Assembly: GCA_022410635.1 (NCBI GenBank) | Contig: JAJVDF010000357.1 | Span: 803,389-867,388 of the forward strand | DNA: 64,000 nt | Direction of reading: 5' to 3' | Source of the DNA: Tretioscincus oriximinensis | Taxonomy: Eukaryota; Chordata; Lepidosauria; Squamata; Gymnophthalmidae | Shown: piece after piece, positions 10,867 through 21,519 of the stretch | Position numbering within the stretch: the first letter of the stretch is position 1 | Layout: every line of letters begins with the position of its first letter | Translations under genes and position numbers: made by a program | The notes under the pieces: generated by a model | The model's database searches: none | The model's input: the letters and a program-made list of their open reading frames with translations, nothing else | What the model was told of the DNA's origin: nothing

Positions 10867-11389
10867 TAGGCTGACCAGTAGGTTGACCAGATGACCCCTT
10901 TTGGGGGGGGTAAATACCTGGTTTTGGGATGCCTCCCGTTTTTTGCTGAGGAAAAAAAAATTAAAATTTTTTTTTGAAAAATAATTTCATCAGCAAAACC
11001 CAGGAGGCACCCCAAAATCGGGTTTGCACGTCCCCCAAAGGGGTCATCTGGTCAGCCTACTGACCAGATGACCCCTTTCAGGGGACGAAGCGCCATTTCC
11101 GTTTTCTGCTGAGGAAAACAAAATAGGGGGCTCTGGTACCCAGGGTCAGCTCCTAAAGGCACCCTCCCCTCAGTAAAAATAAAAAAAGGCAAATTTCTCA
11201 CACACTTCAAAAAAAATTCCGCACACTTTAAAAATTCTCAAGTATTTAAAAAAAATCTCATATGTTTCGAGGGTGGGGATTTCAGTGAGGTATATGCATG
11301 TTGTTGGGTGATTTGTGTATTCATGAATATGCATATTAGCATGAATATTCTTTACCCCAGTTTAGGCCTCAAAAAATCTGGTCAGTCTA
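10867..11389. mobile_element. Long TAGGCTGACC element containing a nested short one
   Basis: The outer element starts TAGGCTGACCAG at 10867 and ends AAAATCTGGTCAGTCTA at 11389. It has the same internal modules as 8800-9183, in reverse order. A 181-bp short element (10879-11059) sits inside its left terminal repeat, bounded by identical CTGACCAG at 10871-10878 and 11060-11067. Confidence 0.75.
10879..11059. mobile_element. Nested short TAGGCTGACC element, exact 8-bp target duplication
   Basis: The ends are TAGGTTGACCAGATGACCCC and GGGGTCATCTGGTCAGCCTA. The duplicated target CTGACCAG is itself part of the host element's terminal repeat. Confidence 0.8.
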
Positions 11390-12180
11390 CATAGGCTGGA
11401 TTTCATCTTGCACACTGTCTAGAGAAAAGAATGTTATTTTGTGAGAGCATATATCTCTAGGCAAAGAAATATTTTCGGGGGGTGTTTCTTTGCAGGACAT
11501 TCTACTATTTTTTAATTTCACTTCATGTTTTAACACAGTAAGGAACTATTATTTATCCAGGGAAACCTAATAGTTTCTAGAGGAACATTCTGTGAGCCAG
11601 ACCAATTGTTTTTGCAGGGCAGATCCGGGCCTTAGATTACCCATCCCGACACAGGGCAAAATAATTAAACGTGCTTGTGCAAGGGAGTAAATGTAAGTGA
11701 GCTGCATATATGAGGACACCCTAGCAAATGAACACACACACGCTTTTTCTAGCTTTTTATTTTTTTTTTATTTTCTAACTCTGATTCTTTGTTTACCTTC
11801 ACTGCCATTTCCGATCAGAGCCCTAATTTAAAGCACCCAAATAAATACAGTACTTCAAAATGAGAAATTTGCAGAACCTGTTTTGATTCCAAATTTTAAA
11901 GTATCACTTTATCAAAAAGCCTTAAGGCAGTCAGAATGGAAAAGAAATTCGGCTCCTCTATACTTTCCCACAACTGGGAATCCTAGCAAGATGTTGTTTG
12001 AACACTGTGCCATGACCCCTGAACTTTTGGGCAACCCATAGAACTGTAAAAACCTGTCCTGTGCCTTCTCACCACCTCCACCTGACCACCCAGGAAGGGA
12101 AAGAGGGAGGGTTGGGAACTGTATGCTTTAACAGATAATCCCTTCCAGAATACCAGAATTTTTCTGTTTTCTGGAGCCTG
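11390..12180. other. Unassigned non-coding DNA
   Basis: AT-rich, no gene supported. Confidence 0.35.
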
Positions 12181-12182
12181 GG

Positions 12183-12290
12183 TCCAGATGTGACATCATT
12201 NGTGATGTCACTTCTGGCCTCTGTTTCTGGAAATGGCGCAGTGGATGATGTCATTTCTGGGTGGGACCAGAAGTGATGTTAACTGGTCGT
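12183..12290. repeat. TGACATCA-rich palindromic repeat
   Basis: Three GTGACATCA/TGATGTCA blocks alternate with CTTCTGG/CCAGAAG and flank TCTGTTTCTGGAAATGGCGC. It is the inverted homologue of 24184-24336 and resembles the interior of the hAT-like element at 1071-1385. Confidence 0.55.
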
Positions 12291-12345
12291 AATGCACATG
12301 CAACTTCTGGAATTTTTCCCCGCAGCACCGGAGGGAGGGAGAAAA

Positions 12346-12577
12346 TCATAGAATTGGAAGGGACCTCCAGGGACATCGGATTCAACCCCCTGCACAATGC
12401 AGGATTCACTAAACCAATCCAGACAGATGACTGTCCAGTCTCTGTTTGAAGACTTCCAGTGAAGGTGAACTCACCACTTCCTATGGCAACCAGTTCCACT
12501 GGTTTATCACATTTTACTGTTAGAATGTTTTTTCTGATATCTAAATCTACCCTTTGTAGCTTCATCCCATTGTTTCA
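12346..12577 (-). repeat. CR1 LINE 3' end (ATTCTATG family)
   Basis: Minus-oriented. It begins ATCATAGAATTGGAAGGGAC at the left, the complement of the CR1 terminus, and continues into the last coding part, homologous to 30205-30476. Confidence 0.8.
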
Positions 12578-13411
12578 TCCCATTCCATGTGCCAACTCTG
12601 TTTTTACTTGTTTGGGTCAGGCTGTAGTTAGGAAATGAGGTCACTCATTTGTGAGTTTGCTCAAAGTTTGTTCATATATAAAAAGAGACTAATGATAATT
12701 TGGTCTTGTCCCCACTAGAGGAAAGGACAGGTGGTAAAATGGAGTCAAACTTGTGCTGTTCCCACTCCTTTTCTGTTTAATCTGACCAGAAAACAGAATG
12801 ATCTCCTCCTGCTGCTCGCAAACTGCATAGATGTTCACTCACACTGATGAGGCAGCAGCATCTGAAATGTATTCATCCACTGGAGTTTTGTAACACACAA
12901 GGAAAATCACTAAAAAATAGAGAAATCTGGGACCCAGCCATTACTGAAAAACCCTATGTGTTGAAATCCACAGGGCTACCGTATCTACACCCACAACTGA
13001 CAAGCTATTTCCTTTTGATATTATCTAACTTGTAAAAACTTGGTTAGGTAAACTGGAAAGAACATGACTGTATTGTTCTTGAGGTGGATTGAAGCTGGTT
13101 TATGACTTAGGTTTAGACAGACCACTAAGTATAGAAAAGTGGCCCTTATCATTTGACCTCAGGAGATATCTTAAATTATCTCTCAGAAATATGGTAAATA
13201 GAACTCAGGTGTAATAAATTCACAAGTTTCAAAGTTTCATAGATCTTTTCTCCATAGGGCCTTATTCTGTTCCAAAGAGGTCTATGGAGACTGCTGTCTC
13301 ACTGTAGGCCAGTGTTGTGGACCCTGAATGACATATGCACAACAACAGACCTCTTAGGTTCATTCCTGTGATGGAATAAGGTTTCTGTCCTTCTCTATCA
13401 CTATTCCACAC
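12578..13411. other. Region downstream of the connexin-like gene
   Basis: This is 3' of the minus-strand gene and would hold its 3' UTR. No clear TTTATT (AATAAA on the minus strand) was found close to the stop, so the transcript end cannot be placed. Confidence 0.3.
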
Positions 13412-15091
13412 TTATTCTCCATTGCATTCACTGGCCTTTTCTACATCCCCATCCAACACCCGCTCTTCTGGCTCGACCTCACAGTCTTCTTCCTGTCTCC
13501 TGTCGCCATCCTCCCCACACATTTGGCGGCATCTCCTGTTCCAACACATTCTTAGGTGAAAGTAGCCACTGCAGGCGATTATGAACAGAATAGAAGTGAA
13601 AGCCAGGGCCCATAGGGCCACACGTTTTTCCGCTCTCCCTCTCACAAGGCATTCTACATTTTGTGGGCAATTCTCAATTCCTGAAGAGCATATCCATGTC
13701 CGTACAAAAAGCTTAGACACCTGGTACAGAATAATGGCACAAAAGAAGCTAATTTCAGTGGCTAAGATGAGTGCCACCCAAACATCAAAGAGGGGCACCC
13801 CACAGACTTTAGCAATGTAAAATGTGACCTGATCCTGCGGACCAGGAGGGGAACCTGTATTACCATTAGACCCACCACAACAACCGCGTCCACATGGAGG
13901 ATCATGCTGAGGAGGTCCATGCCGTGGTCGATCAGTTTCAGGGCACATGCAGGTTGCATCACCATGTCTGCACATTGTTGGCTCAGTAACCATGCATGGT
14001 CCACAAATTCTGTTTTCCCCACCAATGGGCCTGAAGTTACTGTCATCAAAAGTCACATGGTCTTTGGTTTTCATATTTGTGCCCTGAATGGGTCTGCGCT
14101 TGATAGCTGCTGGCCCTCTGCTATCTTCACAGTATCTGTGGGGCATCTTACCTTGCTCAATGCACCTTTTAGGAGAGCCCATGACATATGGGTGGCCAGG
14201 TCCACATTCTTGAAGGGGTAGGCATCTCTGCTGAGGGATGCCATCATGTTGTTCATTGGTTTGCCAACACTGAGGAGGGATTTTGCCTTTAGAAGGTGAG
14301 TCATGATACTTTCTTTCATGCCTCATGTGACGGGGAGACATTTCATAGTGTTCCTTTGGGTGGTAAGGCATGGGCATCTTGGTTTGCCGGTTGTCTATTG
14401 GGCAGGGATTCTTTTTTTGCTGAGTTATATCATAGCAGTGATCAGTGGTAGGCTGACCCATGTGGCCATGGTAGACAGGCATACCATATCCTCCTGCTTC
14501 ACCTGGACCATAGCTTACAACGTCCCCAGGTGCTCCAGCCATTGGTTCCATACGCATCCCATGCCAATAATTCCGATTGGCCTCATCGTGGTGGTAACGA
14601 TGAGGCTGATGGTGTGGATGGGTGCGATAGCGTCTAGGAAGACCATGACTCCCGACATTGTAAATAGTAGACATATCAGGGCTGCTACCGTGTGGCATTG
14701 TTTCAACAATGGCTAAGCCAGGATGCCTATTCTCCCTCTCTTCCTTCCTCTTCCTTTTCTTTTTTGCGGGGCTGGTGAGCTTCATGAGCCCTATAAGTAG
14801 GAGGAGCACAATGAACACGAATCCCCAGGTCCCCGAAATCGATATGGGGAAATATTGATTGTAGCACAGAGACCGGCAGAACTCCCGTGACCTTTCCTCG
14901 ATACGGTCGCCAAAGTTGCAATAAACATCGTCCTTGATGGAGTCCCAGGGGCCACTGGCAAAGAAGATGGCCACAATGCGGAGCCCCAGCAGGAAGTACC
15001 ATGGGTGTACACCTGTGCAGTCGAGGATACCAGACAGGGAAGATAGTAGCGGCCGAAAGATATGGATAAGGCCCGAAAGGATAATGGACAT
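13412..15091 (-). CDS. Divergent connexin-like protein with giant cytoplasmic loop
   Basis: This intact 559-residue frame is a probable gap-junction (connexin) family channel subunit of the plasma membrane. Predicted spans lie at about residues 30-47, 88-104, 433-456 and 490-510. The first extracellular loop has CRSLCYNQYFPIS (residues 72-84), matching the connexin C-x3-C...FPIS signature. The second has CPQNVECLVRGRAEKRV (475-491), matching the connexin C-x5-C...EKT region. Cysteines are C58-x13-C72-x3-C76 and C468-x6-C475-x5-C481, whereas connexins usually show C-x6-C-x3-C and C-x4-C-x5-C. The intracellular loop is about 320 residues, rich in His, Met, Pro, Gly, Tyr and Cys (CGPC, CMC, CGRGCC at 363-405). 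A polybasic stretch KKKRKRKEE (110-118) follows span 2, and the acidic C-terminus is about 48 residues. The ATG at 15091 abuts a splice acceptor. The frame could be opened eight codons further, but only into the intron. Family membership is well supported; subfamily is not. Confidence 0.8.
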   Translation of the reverse strand: MSIILSGLIHIFRPLLSSLSGILDCTGVHPWYFLLGLRIVAIFFASGPWDSIKDDVYCNFGDRIEERSREFCRSLCYNQYFPISISGTWGFVFIVLLLLIGLMKLTSPAKKKRKRKEERENRHPGLAIVETMPHGSSPDMSTIYNVGSHGLPRRYRTHPHHQPHRYHHDEANRNYWHGMRMEPMAGAPGDVVSYGPGEAGGYGMPVYHGHMGQPTTDHCYDITQQKKNPCPIDNRQTKMPMPYHPKEHYEMSPRHMRHERKYHDSPSKGKIPPQCWQTNEQHDGIPQQRCLPLQECGPGHPYVMGSPKRCIEQGKMPHRYCEDSRGPAAIKRRPIQGTNMKTKDHVTFDDSNFRPIGGENRICGPCMVTEPTMCRHGDATCMCPETDRPRHGPPQHDPPCGRGCCGGSNGNTGSPPGPQDQVTFYIAKVCGVPLFDVWVALILATEISFFCAIILYQVSKLFVRTWICSSGIENCPQNVECLVRGRAEKRVALWALAFTSILFIIACSGYFHLRMCWNRRCRQMCGEDGDRRQEEDCEVEPEERVLDGDVEKASECNGE

Positions 15092-15128
15092 CTGTACAAA
15101 AGAGAAAGGAAACAAGAGGAAAGGTTAG
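15092..15128 (-). other. Splice acceptor of the connexin-like coding exon
   Basis: Read on the minus strand: CTAAC as a branch-point match, then an unbroken pyrimidine-rich tract, then TTTTGTACAG directly followed by ATG at 15091. This places the start of the coding exon and implies an upstream exon. Connexin genes commonly have a 5' untranslated exon and one main coding exon. Confidence 0.7.
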
Positions 15129-16364
15129 NTCTTGAGAATGTGATCAGTTTTTGACCTTCTCTAAAGAACCAGCCAGTCATTGTATCAGGAATGGTGTTCT
15201 AGCTCATTTTGGATGAAGCACGTCAGGAGTTGGAGCTGGCTGTCTTGCACTTGTGTACAAAGGTCTGAGGTCTAGACCAGACTATTGTCCAATCTATTGT
15301 CATTAGGGCCTCACGTGACCACCCCACATGTTGCACGCTCTCCATGGCCTTGGTCATTTTAAAACCTTCTCCTGTCCTGAATCTGGTTCCCCCCCTCCAT
15401 CCCCCTAAACCGAGGGGGGGGGGGATGGGTTAAGCTCATTCATCCTTGAAGACTGCAGAAATGTAAAAGCTGATATGTGACCAGGACCCATGCTTATATT
15501 TCCAAGTTAATTGCCTTAGCAAGGCAGCTTTCTTATCTGAGAATCAATTTGGTATAATGATTAGAGTTGGACTCTTATCGGGGGTTAGCTTTCCCGATAT
15601 TCAATGACATGAGACGGTCTCATGAGGTAGCTTGCCCTGGAGAATGAACACGTGTCGAAGGATTCACACGGACAAGGCTTCAGGTACAACGAGCATCCTA
15701 GGAGGGTCCATGGGTCATGGAATTCCTCCAGATGGGCTCAAAACGTCAACTTTTATTGACCTCGGTATCAGAAGGCGTGATTAAAATTATGACGAGGTAA
15801 AAGGGGTTGGCACACCCCACGTGGGTCAGGGGGTGACACCTATGTGACGCGTTTCTTCCCTCCCCAAGTGGGTGCAGCCTGGTCTGGAGCTTCCAAATTT
15901 GGGCATGTTGGTGTGTGTGTGGCTACCTGAATGGACCTGGTCAACCTTTGTGTGCCTCAATTTAGATGTTAATGGCCAGGAAACCATCTCACTCCTTGGT
16001 ACATAGGACTTGATTGCCTCTGAATAGTGTTGCCCCAGGCATCCATTAAGGCCAATGATTCTGGCCAGGAGACTCAGCCTGGGCAAACATGAAACTTCCC
16101 TTTTACTGTAACAGATACAAAAGCCCTTATTGAAACAAAAGAGGTCACCTCACCAGGGTGCCTTGGGGGCAAGGAAGGGAGATAATCTTGTTTCCTGAGA
16201 GGCACTAGGTCAGGAGTCAGGCTTGACCAGAGAATTTTTTGCAAAATATTACCCAGAGACCACTTTGGCTAACCGAGGTCAATACAGGAATGGGAATATA
16301 TTTAATATTAATTCCAATAATTATGTGTCCCCATGGAGAACCCCATAAGACTCTTGTCTGGTAG
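15129..16364. other. Probable intron or upstream region of the connexin-like gene
   Basis: No upstream exon could be identified. A short tRNA-like SINE B head fragment lies at 15541-15600 (GGTATAATGATTAGAGTTGG). The segment 15660-16340 may be an old retroelement but could not be classified. Confidence 0.35.
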
Positions 16365-16510
16365 TCTCCCAGTTTGATTCCACACTCCTCCATGAAGCCA
16401 GCAGTTCACAGTTCTTCAGAATTCTCCCAGCCCCACCTTCACAGGGTGTCTCTTGTGGAGAAAGCAGCAAAAGCTATGTGAGCTGCTCTGTTGTTGTTAT
16501 AAATTAATAG
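16365..16510 (+). repeat. tRNA-derived SINE, family B fragment
   Basis: It contains CACACTCCTCCATGAAGCCA, a CAGTTCACAGTTCTTCAG block and CCCAGCCCCACCTTCACAGG, followed by GTGTCTCTTGTGGAG. These are in the same order as the other family B copies. Confidence 0.6.
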
Positions 16511-16734
16511 GTTTTTTTTGTCGTCCTTCTCCTCCTCCACCCACAAAAGTAAGCCTTGGATGGAAAATTCTGCTCTTGGATAATTTGGTTGTGTTCTCCT
16601 TTTCTATTGACCTTCCCCTATTGAAGCATAGTCTTTCACATTCACTTAAACAGCATCCTCTCCTCAGAAGTAATTCAACAGAAGTAACTGAACAGGGATG
16701 TCCACAATGGTGAACTGGCCTAGGAGGAGGTTAC

Positions 16735-17010
16735 CAGATGGCAAGGGGCCCCTTGAGGCAGGGCTGCTGTGGGCCCTCTCTCCTATTTGTTTCCTCCTTT
16801 TTAAAGCTGCAGAAGGCGAAACTGACTATGCACACTATAGCTTTGTGTGCATACGCACAGCGCAACATACTTAATCAAATTTGCATTCGCACTTGGTGGG
16901 GAAGCTGGCAAGCGCAAAACAGTAAGCAGCAGCAGAGACCCAGCTGCACCCGCTGCAGCTTTTAAAAAGGAGGTAACAAATGGTATGGAATGAGGGTCCC
17001 CTTTGCCTCC
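16735..17010. mobile_element. Fold-back element, probable MITE
   Basis: The inner arms 16785-16812 and 16953-16981 (CTGCAGCTTTTAAAAAGGAG and its complement) are nearly perfect inverted repeats about 140 bases apart. Outer arms GGCAAGGGGCCCC and GGGTCCCCTTTGCC are weaker. There is no coding frame. Confidence 0.5.
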
Positions 17011-17063
17011 TAGTCCACTACTGGATGTCCACAGGCAGTCAACAGGCATCAGCTGCAACTCAG

Positions 17064-17120
17064 TGGAACCCACCAGCANCAACAACATCATTAACAACAA
17101 TAACAATAACAACAAAAGCA
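17064..17120 (+). repeat. (AAC)n-type microsatellite
   Basis: Imperfect run of ACA, ATA and AAC triplets. Confidence 0.7.
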
Positions 17121-18490
17121 AGCACTGAAACACGGCTGTTCCCTCCATGTTTTCTGGCTCCTCCTGCATCTGGAAATAGTGATGGAACAATGAGAAAAAA
17201 TCCCAAATCTTATTTTCCTTGACCAATTTGGGAGAGTGAGNCTGACAATGTGTGGCTGCCGTGTGATATCAAAAGCTGGGTGCCCTGTTCTGGGAAATTG
17301 AAATCCTAGACTGAAATAGTTTGGCACAGCAGAATTAAAAAGGGACCTGGCTGGGTAGTGCTGCTGTAAGGTTAACAGGCCATTATCTAGGTACGGATTC
17401 AGTGAAGGATTGAATTTCTGTTCAAAGCAGGATTAGGAGTATGTGAGTCACAGATAGTGACAATGGAACGAAGAGAAAAAGAAACCTTGCTATTATTTTG
17501 TTTCTGGAACTGGCCTGAGGAACTTCCTGGCCTTATGTCAACCTGGCACTTTCTCATCCGGTTCTATCTAATAAGAACTTTATATTTGCCCCAGATTTTA
17601 GAATGCTTTTTACAGTTCATCAGTGGCAAAGCTGCCTCTCTGTCTTTCCGACTAGAAGGATTTTCAAGCTATTTCTCTCCCTTTAGTAACTGAGTTTAAT
17701 ATACTAAAAAGACCATGGCCCATCTAGACGAGTGAGTTACATCCGGATTTACACATGCCTCTGCCTCATGTACCTCTCACAGCCTATGTTACTGAAACGA
17801 GCATTCTAGAGTTTTATAGCTCGGTGAATGAGAGTGCAGCCTCCGGACTGGGTGCTCTTCCCCCTCCCCTTGTAGACTGATACTCCAGTATGCATCTCCT
17901 GTCAAATTCCAGCTCTTCGTATTCAGTTCGGGGGAGGAGAAAAACCCACTATGAGAGCAACTTGTAACTACCAGAGCAATGGAGCTATTTTGCAAAAGCA
18001 TTACTGAAACTCTGTGGTCANATGAAGTGATATAATTATCATTGTGGTAGCAAAACCTCATCTAGAGGGGGCCCCATGCCTTCTCCTTTGGCTGGATTGC
18101 TAGGAAACTCCAATTGCAACATCTAGGCATCTCCAGCCTTGAAACAGTGCATAAGAGGTTACCTGATTGAAATGTGGAAAATGTAGCTAGAGAAAAAATG
18201 TTTTCTTGTTTTCACTAGAACCAAGGGTCACTTTATGGATCTGTCTACGTCTATGGAATGTCTTTTCCTACTGCCTAAATCTGGAGGCTCTGGGTCTCCA
18301 TAATGCATTAGTTGTAAATGGGGCAGATTGTTGTGGTTGTNTAGCAATTCTCCCAAGTCCTGTAATTAATATCTGACCATAAAGATCAGAGCAAAAAAGA
18401 GAGGGAAATTAATTGCTTTGAATTTACAGATATATGGCAAACTGATTATCCTGGCCAGGTAAGTTCAGACTGGAATAAATGACAAAGATA
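17121..18490. other. Unassigned non-coding DNA
   Basis: About 1.4 kb with no supported gene or recognised repeat. Confidence 0.35.
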
Positions 18491-18499
18491 TCAGCAGCA

Positions 18500-18690
18500 C
18501 CAACAGCAGAGCCTTTCTCACCCGGAGGGACTCAGAGGTTAATTTTTGCCCNAAGGCTTACATCTATTCTATCTTGCCCATCACAAAGCGGTGGTACTCA
18601 TTAATCTGTTTGAAATGTGGATTGCAAATCTACTTTCTTTCAAACAGCTAGGTTGGTTGAAGCTGAGGCCAGTAAAGGATACTCTGCAGC
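18500..18690 (-). repeat. Degraded SINE family A copy
   Basis: It retains CCTTTCTCACC, GGGACTCA, TTGCCCNAAGGCTTACAT and TATCTTGCCCATCAC in family A order, but the tRNA-like head is lost. Confidence 0.5.
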
Positions 18691-18699
18691 TGATATAGG

Positions 18700-20560
18700 T
18701 CTTTGAGAATGAACCTCTGGATTGATTTTTATAGCTCTTAACCTCACTACTATTGTTTTAATCAATACTATTGATTCAGCACACGGTCAAAATCTGCATC
18801 AAAGTAAAAAATTCCCAAAATATCCCTTCCAAATAGTGTGAAGAAATAAAATGTAAAAATGCACGAGGGAAATAACCAAACGTTCATGCTGTACTTGCAG
18901 GATATAAAGTGACAAAAACAAAACAAACTAAACAAACTTGTAAGGAAGTTTATGGGATGTCATTTGTTCCTATAGGCTTGGATCAAAATGTACAATTTTC
19001 CCAGAAATGTATTGTCAGAAGTGTTCCAAGGACTAATATAGTTCCAGATTATATAAGAACATAAAAGAAGAGCCCTGATCAACATCCTGTCTCGCATTCA
19101 CCGAGAAGTGGCCTTTAGAAACATCCTGCCTGGAAGCTGATAACTGAATATTATGTGTTCCACTTGGATATTCCTAGTACCCTGATCCATTTTCTCGACT
19201 AAATCAGACAACCCCTCTGGATTAAGCTTGTTCTTCATCACTGTAGAAGATTTAAAATTAGACACATGACCAGGGCCTAGATGTTCATACAACGAGCACA
19301 TCTGCCCTACGTAGGGCTGCTACAAAAAAGTCAGGATAGGAATTTTGCAGTTTTAATCAACATGAAGAAGGGAAATGTTCACCAGGTGCAGCTTATAAAA
19401 CTTGCCAAGTCCACAGCTAGGGTGGCGAAATTAGTGCAAACAAAACAAGATATTCCAGGGATCCCACCCATCCAAATAGTCAGACTAAAAGCAGAATGTA
19501 GTTACCGTATATGGATTTTCTCAGCTCTCACTTCAATTTTAGCCTGCACAATCCTGTATTTTTTAATAGTCAGTCTGCTCCAGACAATATCTGAGCATAG
19601 TTTGATGTGAGGGGAGAATAACAGGAGGGCATGAGTCATTTCCAGCTATCCCCTCTTTCTTCCCTATTTTTACCTTATACAGTATTAACAGAACTTTGCT
19701 TTTGCCTGATAGACCAAGACTTTTGAGACTATAGCAATGCAGGTAAGGCTTGTTTCTCGCATCACATAAGGGGCAACAAGAGGCAGTTATGGAATCCTTT
19801 TAGATCCCACATTGCCTCTTGCAGTTGGTAAATCATTATTTCAGCACTAAGGAATAATTGATGTTATAAATTATCGATAGGGAAGGAAGAAAGGCAGAGT
19901 AATATTTTATGGTAGTTGGTATCTTTGGAAAAGAAACTCTCAATTGCATAATCCTGTGCAATGTTGGTTTGATCTGCTTCTGTGAACATTTTATTTTAAA
20001 AAAAAATATATGATGAGTGCAGAACAGGCTAGAAACTAATAAAAAAAACTAACCTGGAAACATTTTTNAAAAAAATCTTGCCACATTCAGACATGGAATA
20101 CACAGGGCAGAAAACTGCCTCTTTTGTGCAAATTTCATTATAGATAGAATGTTTTATATTAAGAGGAATGACAAAAAATTGGGGTTTTCTANCACATGTT
20201 TCCTTATGTGCATGAAGCACAGGAACCTAGGTAGTTTTGCTCAATAAACATGGATCATTTTTGCACAGTATTTAGGGCAAAGCTACACTTTTACATTGCA
20301 ATTCATCTTCAGAGTGAGGCAATATGCTGGGAACAGTTTTCTCCCATATTACATAATCCCAAAAGTCTATTATTAGCTAGATAATGTGACAAGAAGAGAG
20401 CTAGTCATTTTTCAGACACATTGTCCCACCTTGCCTAACACACAAGGAAATGCATCTTATCAGAAAATTTGGAACATATTTAATATTTCAGTGGAAACAA
20501 AGCAACAGAAGAAGTTGCGTTGTCCTAAGTGGGACATCATAGCAAGTAGATGAATAGGTA
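18700..20560. other. Unassigned non-coding DNA
   Basis: A degenerate CR1-tail-like start (AAGAACATAAAAGAAGAGCC) appears at 19057-19080. A 109-codon plus frame at 19281-19610 has a hydrophobic C-terminus but no recognised domain or gene context, and is not called. Confidence 0.35.
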
Positions 20561-20564
20561 CCAT

Positions 20565-20690
20565 CATCTCAATGTGATGGGGAAGATAGAATGTAAGCCT
20601 TTAGGCGAAAAATACCCTATAAGACGCTTTGAGTCTGTCCGGGTGAGGAAAGTGGGGCATAAAAACCCAGTTGTTGTTCTTCTAAGCAAA
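20565..20690 (+). repeat. SINE family A, 3' part
   Basis: GGGGAAGATAGAATGTAAGC, GCTTTGAGTC and GTGGGGCATAAAAACCCAGT follow the order of full family A copies. The tRNA head is missing. Confidence 0.6.
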
Positions 20691-21002
20691 GTGAAAGAGA
20701 AATTTCACCAGTTTCCTTCAATGAAAAGATACTCGTTTTGCTTTCTGGACAGCCATTGGTTCCCCCAAAGTAAAAATAAATAGAGAAAAAAGGCAGATTT
20801 GTGGGGATTTGCGGTTTCAGCACTGTAGAATAATCCCTTCCCACATTCCGGCACTGTTTTGTATGAAAGTTCTTCAGTTCTGAAGATCTGGCCCCAACCC
20901 CAAAAAAAACATTAAAAAACTTTTTTTTCCTGGTTTTTAGTCTTATTCTTCANTACTAAAGATTGTTTAAACATGTGACTAAACTTTGTTTTTATTACTG
21001 TA

Positions 21003-21062
21003 ACCAGCCAGAGACTTTCAAATAGGGCGGTTAAAAATGCAAATGAATAAATAAATAAATGT
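21003..21062 (+). repeat. Retroposon tail with (AAAT)n
   Basis: GGGCGGTTAAAAATGCAAAT followed by AAATAAATAAATAAATG, a 3' tail type also seen at 26600-26650 and 31190-31255. Confidence 0.5.
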
Positions 21063-21254
21063 ATTTATTTTGCTTGCTCATTTCCTCTCCTATNAGATCA
21101 GTCTTTTAAAATCATTGGATGAAACTGATTAGAAGTGGATTTTTATGCACTGGGCCTTATTCCAGGATACATAACAGAATAGGAATTTGCTCTCTAGCCC
21201 AGGACCACTAGAAAATGCATTAGTATGTGGGCAATAGGCAACTGCTCTGGGATA

Positions 21255-21514
21255 CAGTGGTACCTCGGTTCTCGAACGCCTTGAAAGTCGACCAAATCGG
21301 TGTTCGACGGGCAGATTCCAGAAACTTTTGTCCTGGAATCCGAACACNGATTTGGAACTCGAACTTCCTTTGGCGTTCTTTCNGCCAGGTGCGCCTTGCT
21401 GATGTCATCAGTGTGCGTTTTTTCGGCCNGGCGCGCCTTGCTTCGGTTCTCGAACAAATTGGTTCTCGACCGTCCTGCCGGAACGAATTGTGTTCGAGAA
21501 CCGAGGTACCACTG
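21255..21514. mobile_element. mariner/pogo-like non-autonomous element
   Basis: 260 bases with inverted ends CAGTGGTACCTCGGTTCTCG and CGAGAACCGAGGTACCACTG, exactly flanked by TA on both sides (21253-21254 and 21515-21516). The TA duplication and CAG end fit the Tc1/mariner superfamily. An internal direct repeat GCCNGGYGCGCCTTGCT occurs twice. There is no transposase. Confidence 0.8.
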
Positions 21515-21519
21515 TATAT

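Noticed and set aside
13762..14319. Overlapping frames on both strands inside the connexin-like exon
   Set aside because: Shadow frames of the real 559-residue frame; none has a recognisable domain.
19281..19610. 109-codon plus frame with a hydrophobic C-terminal stretch
   Set aside because: No homology recognised, repeat-rich surroundings, no splice or promoter evidence.
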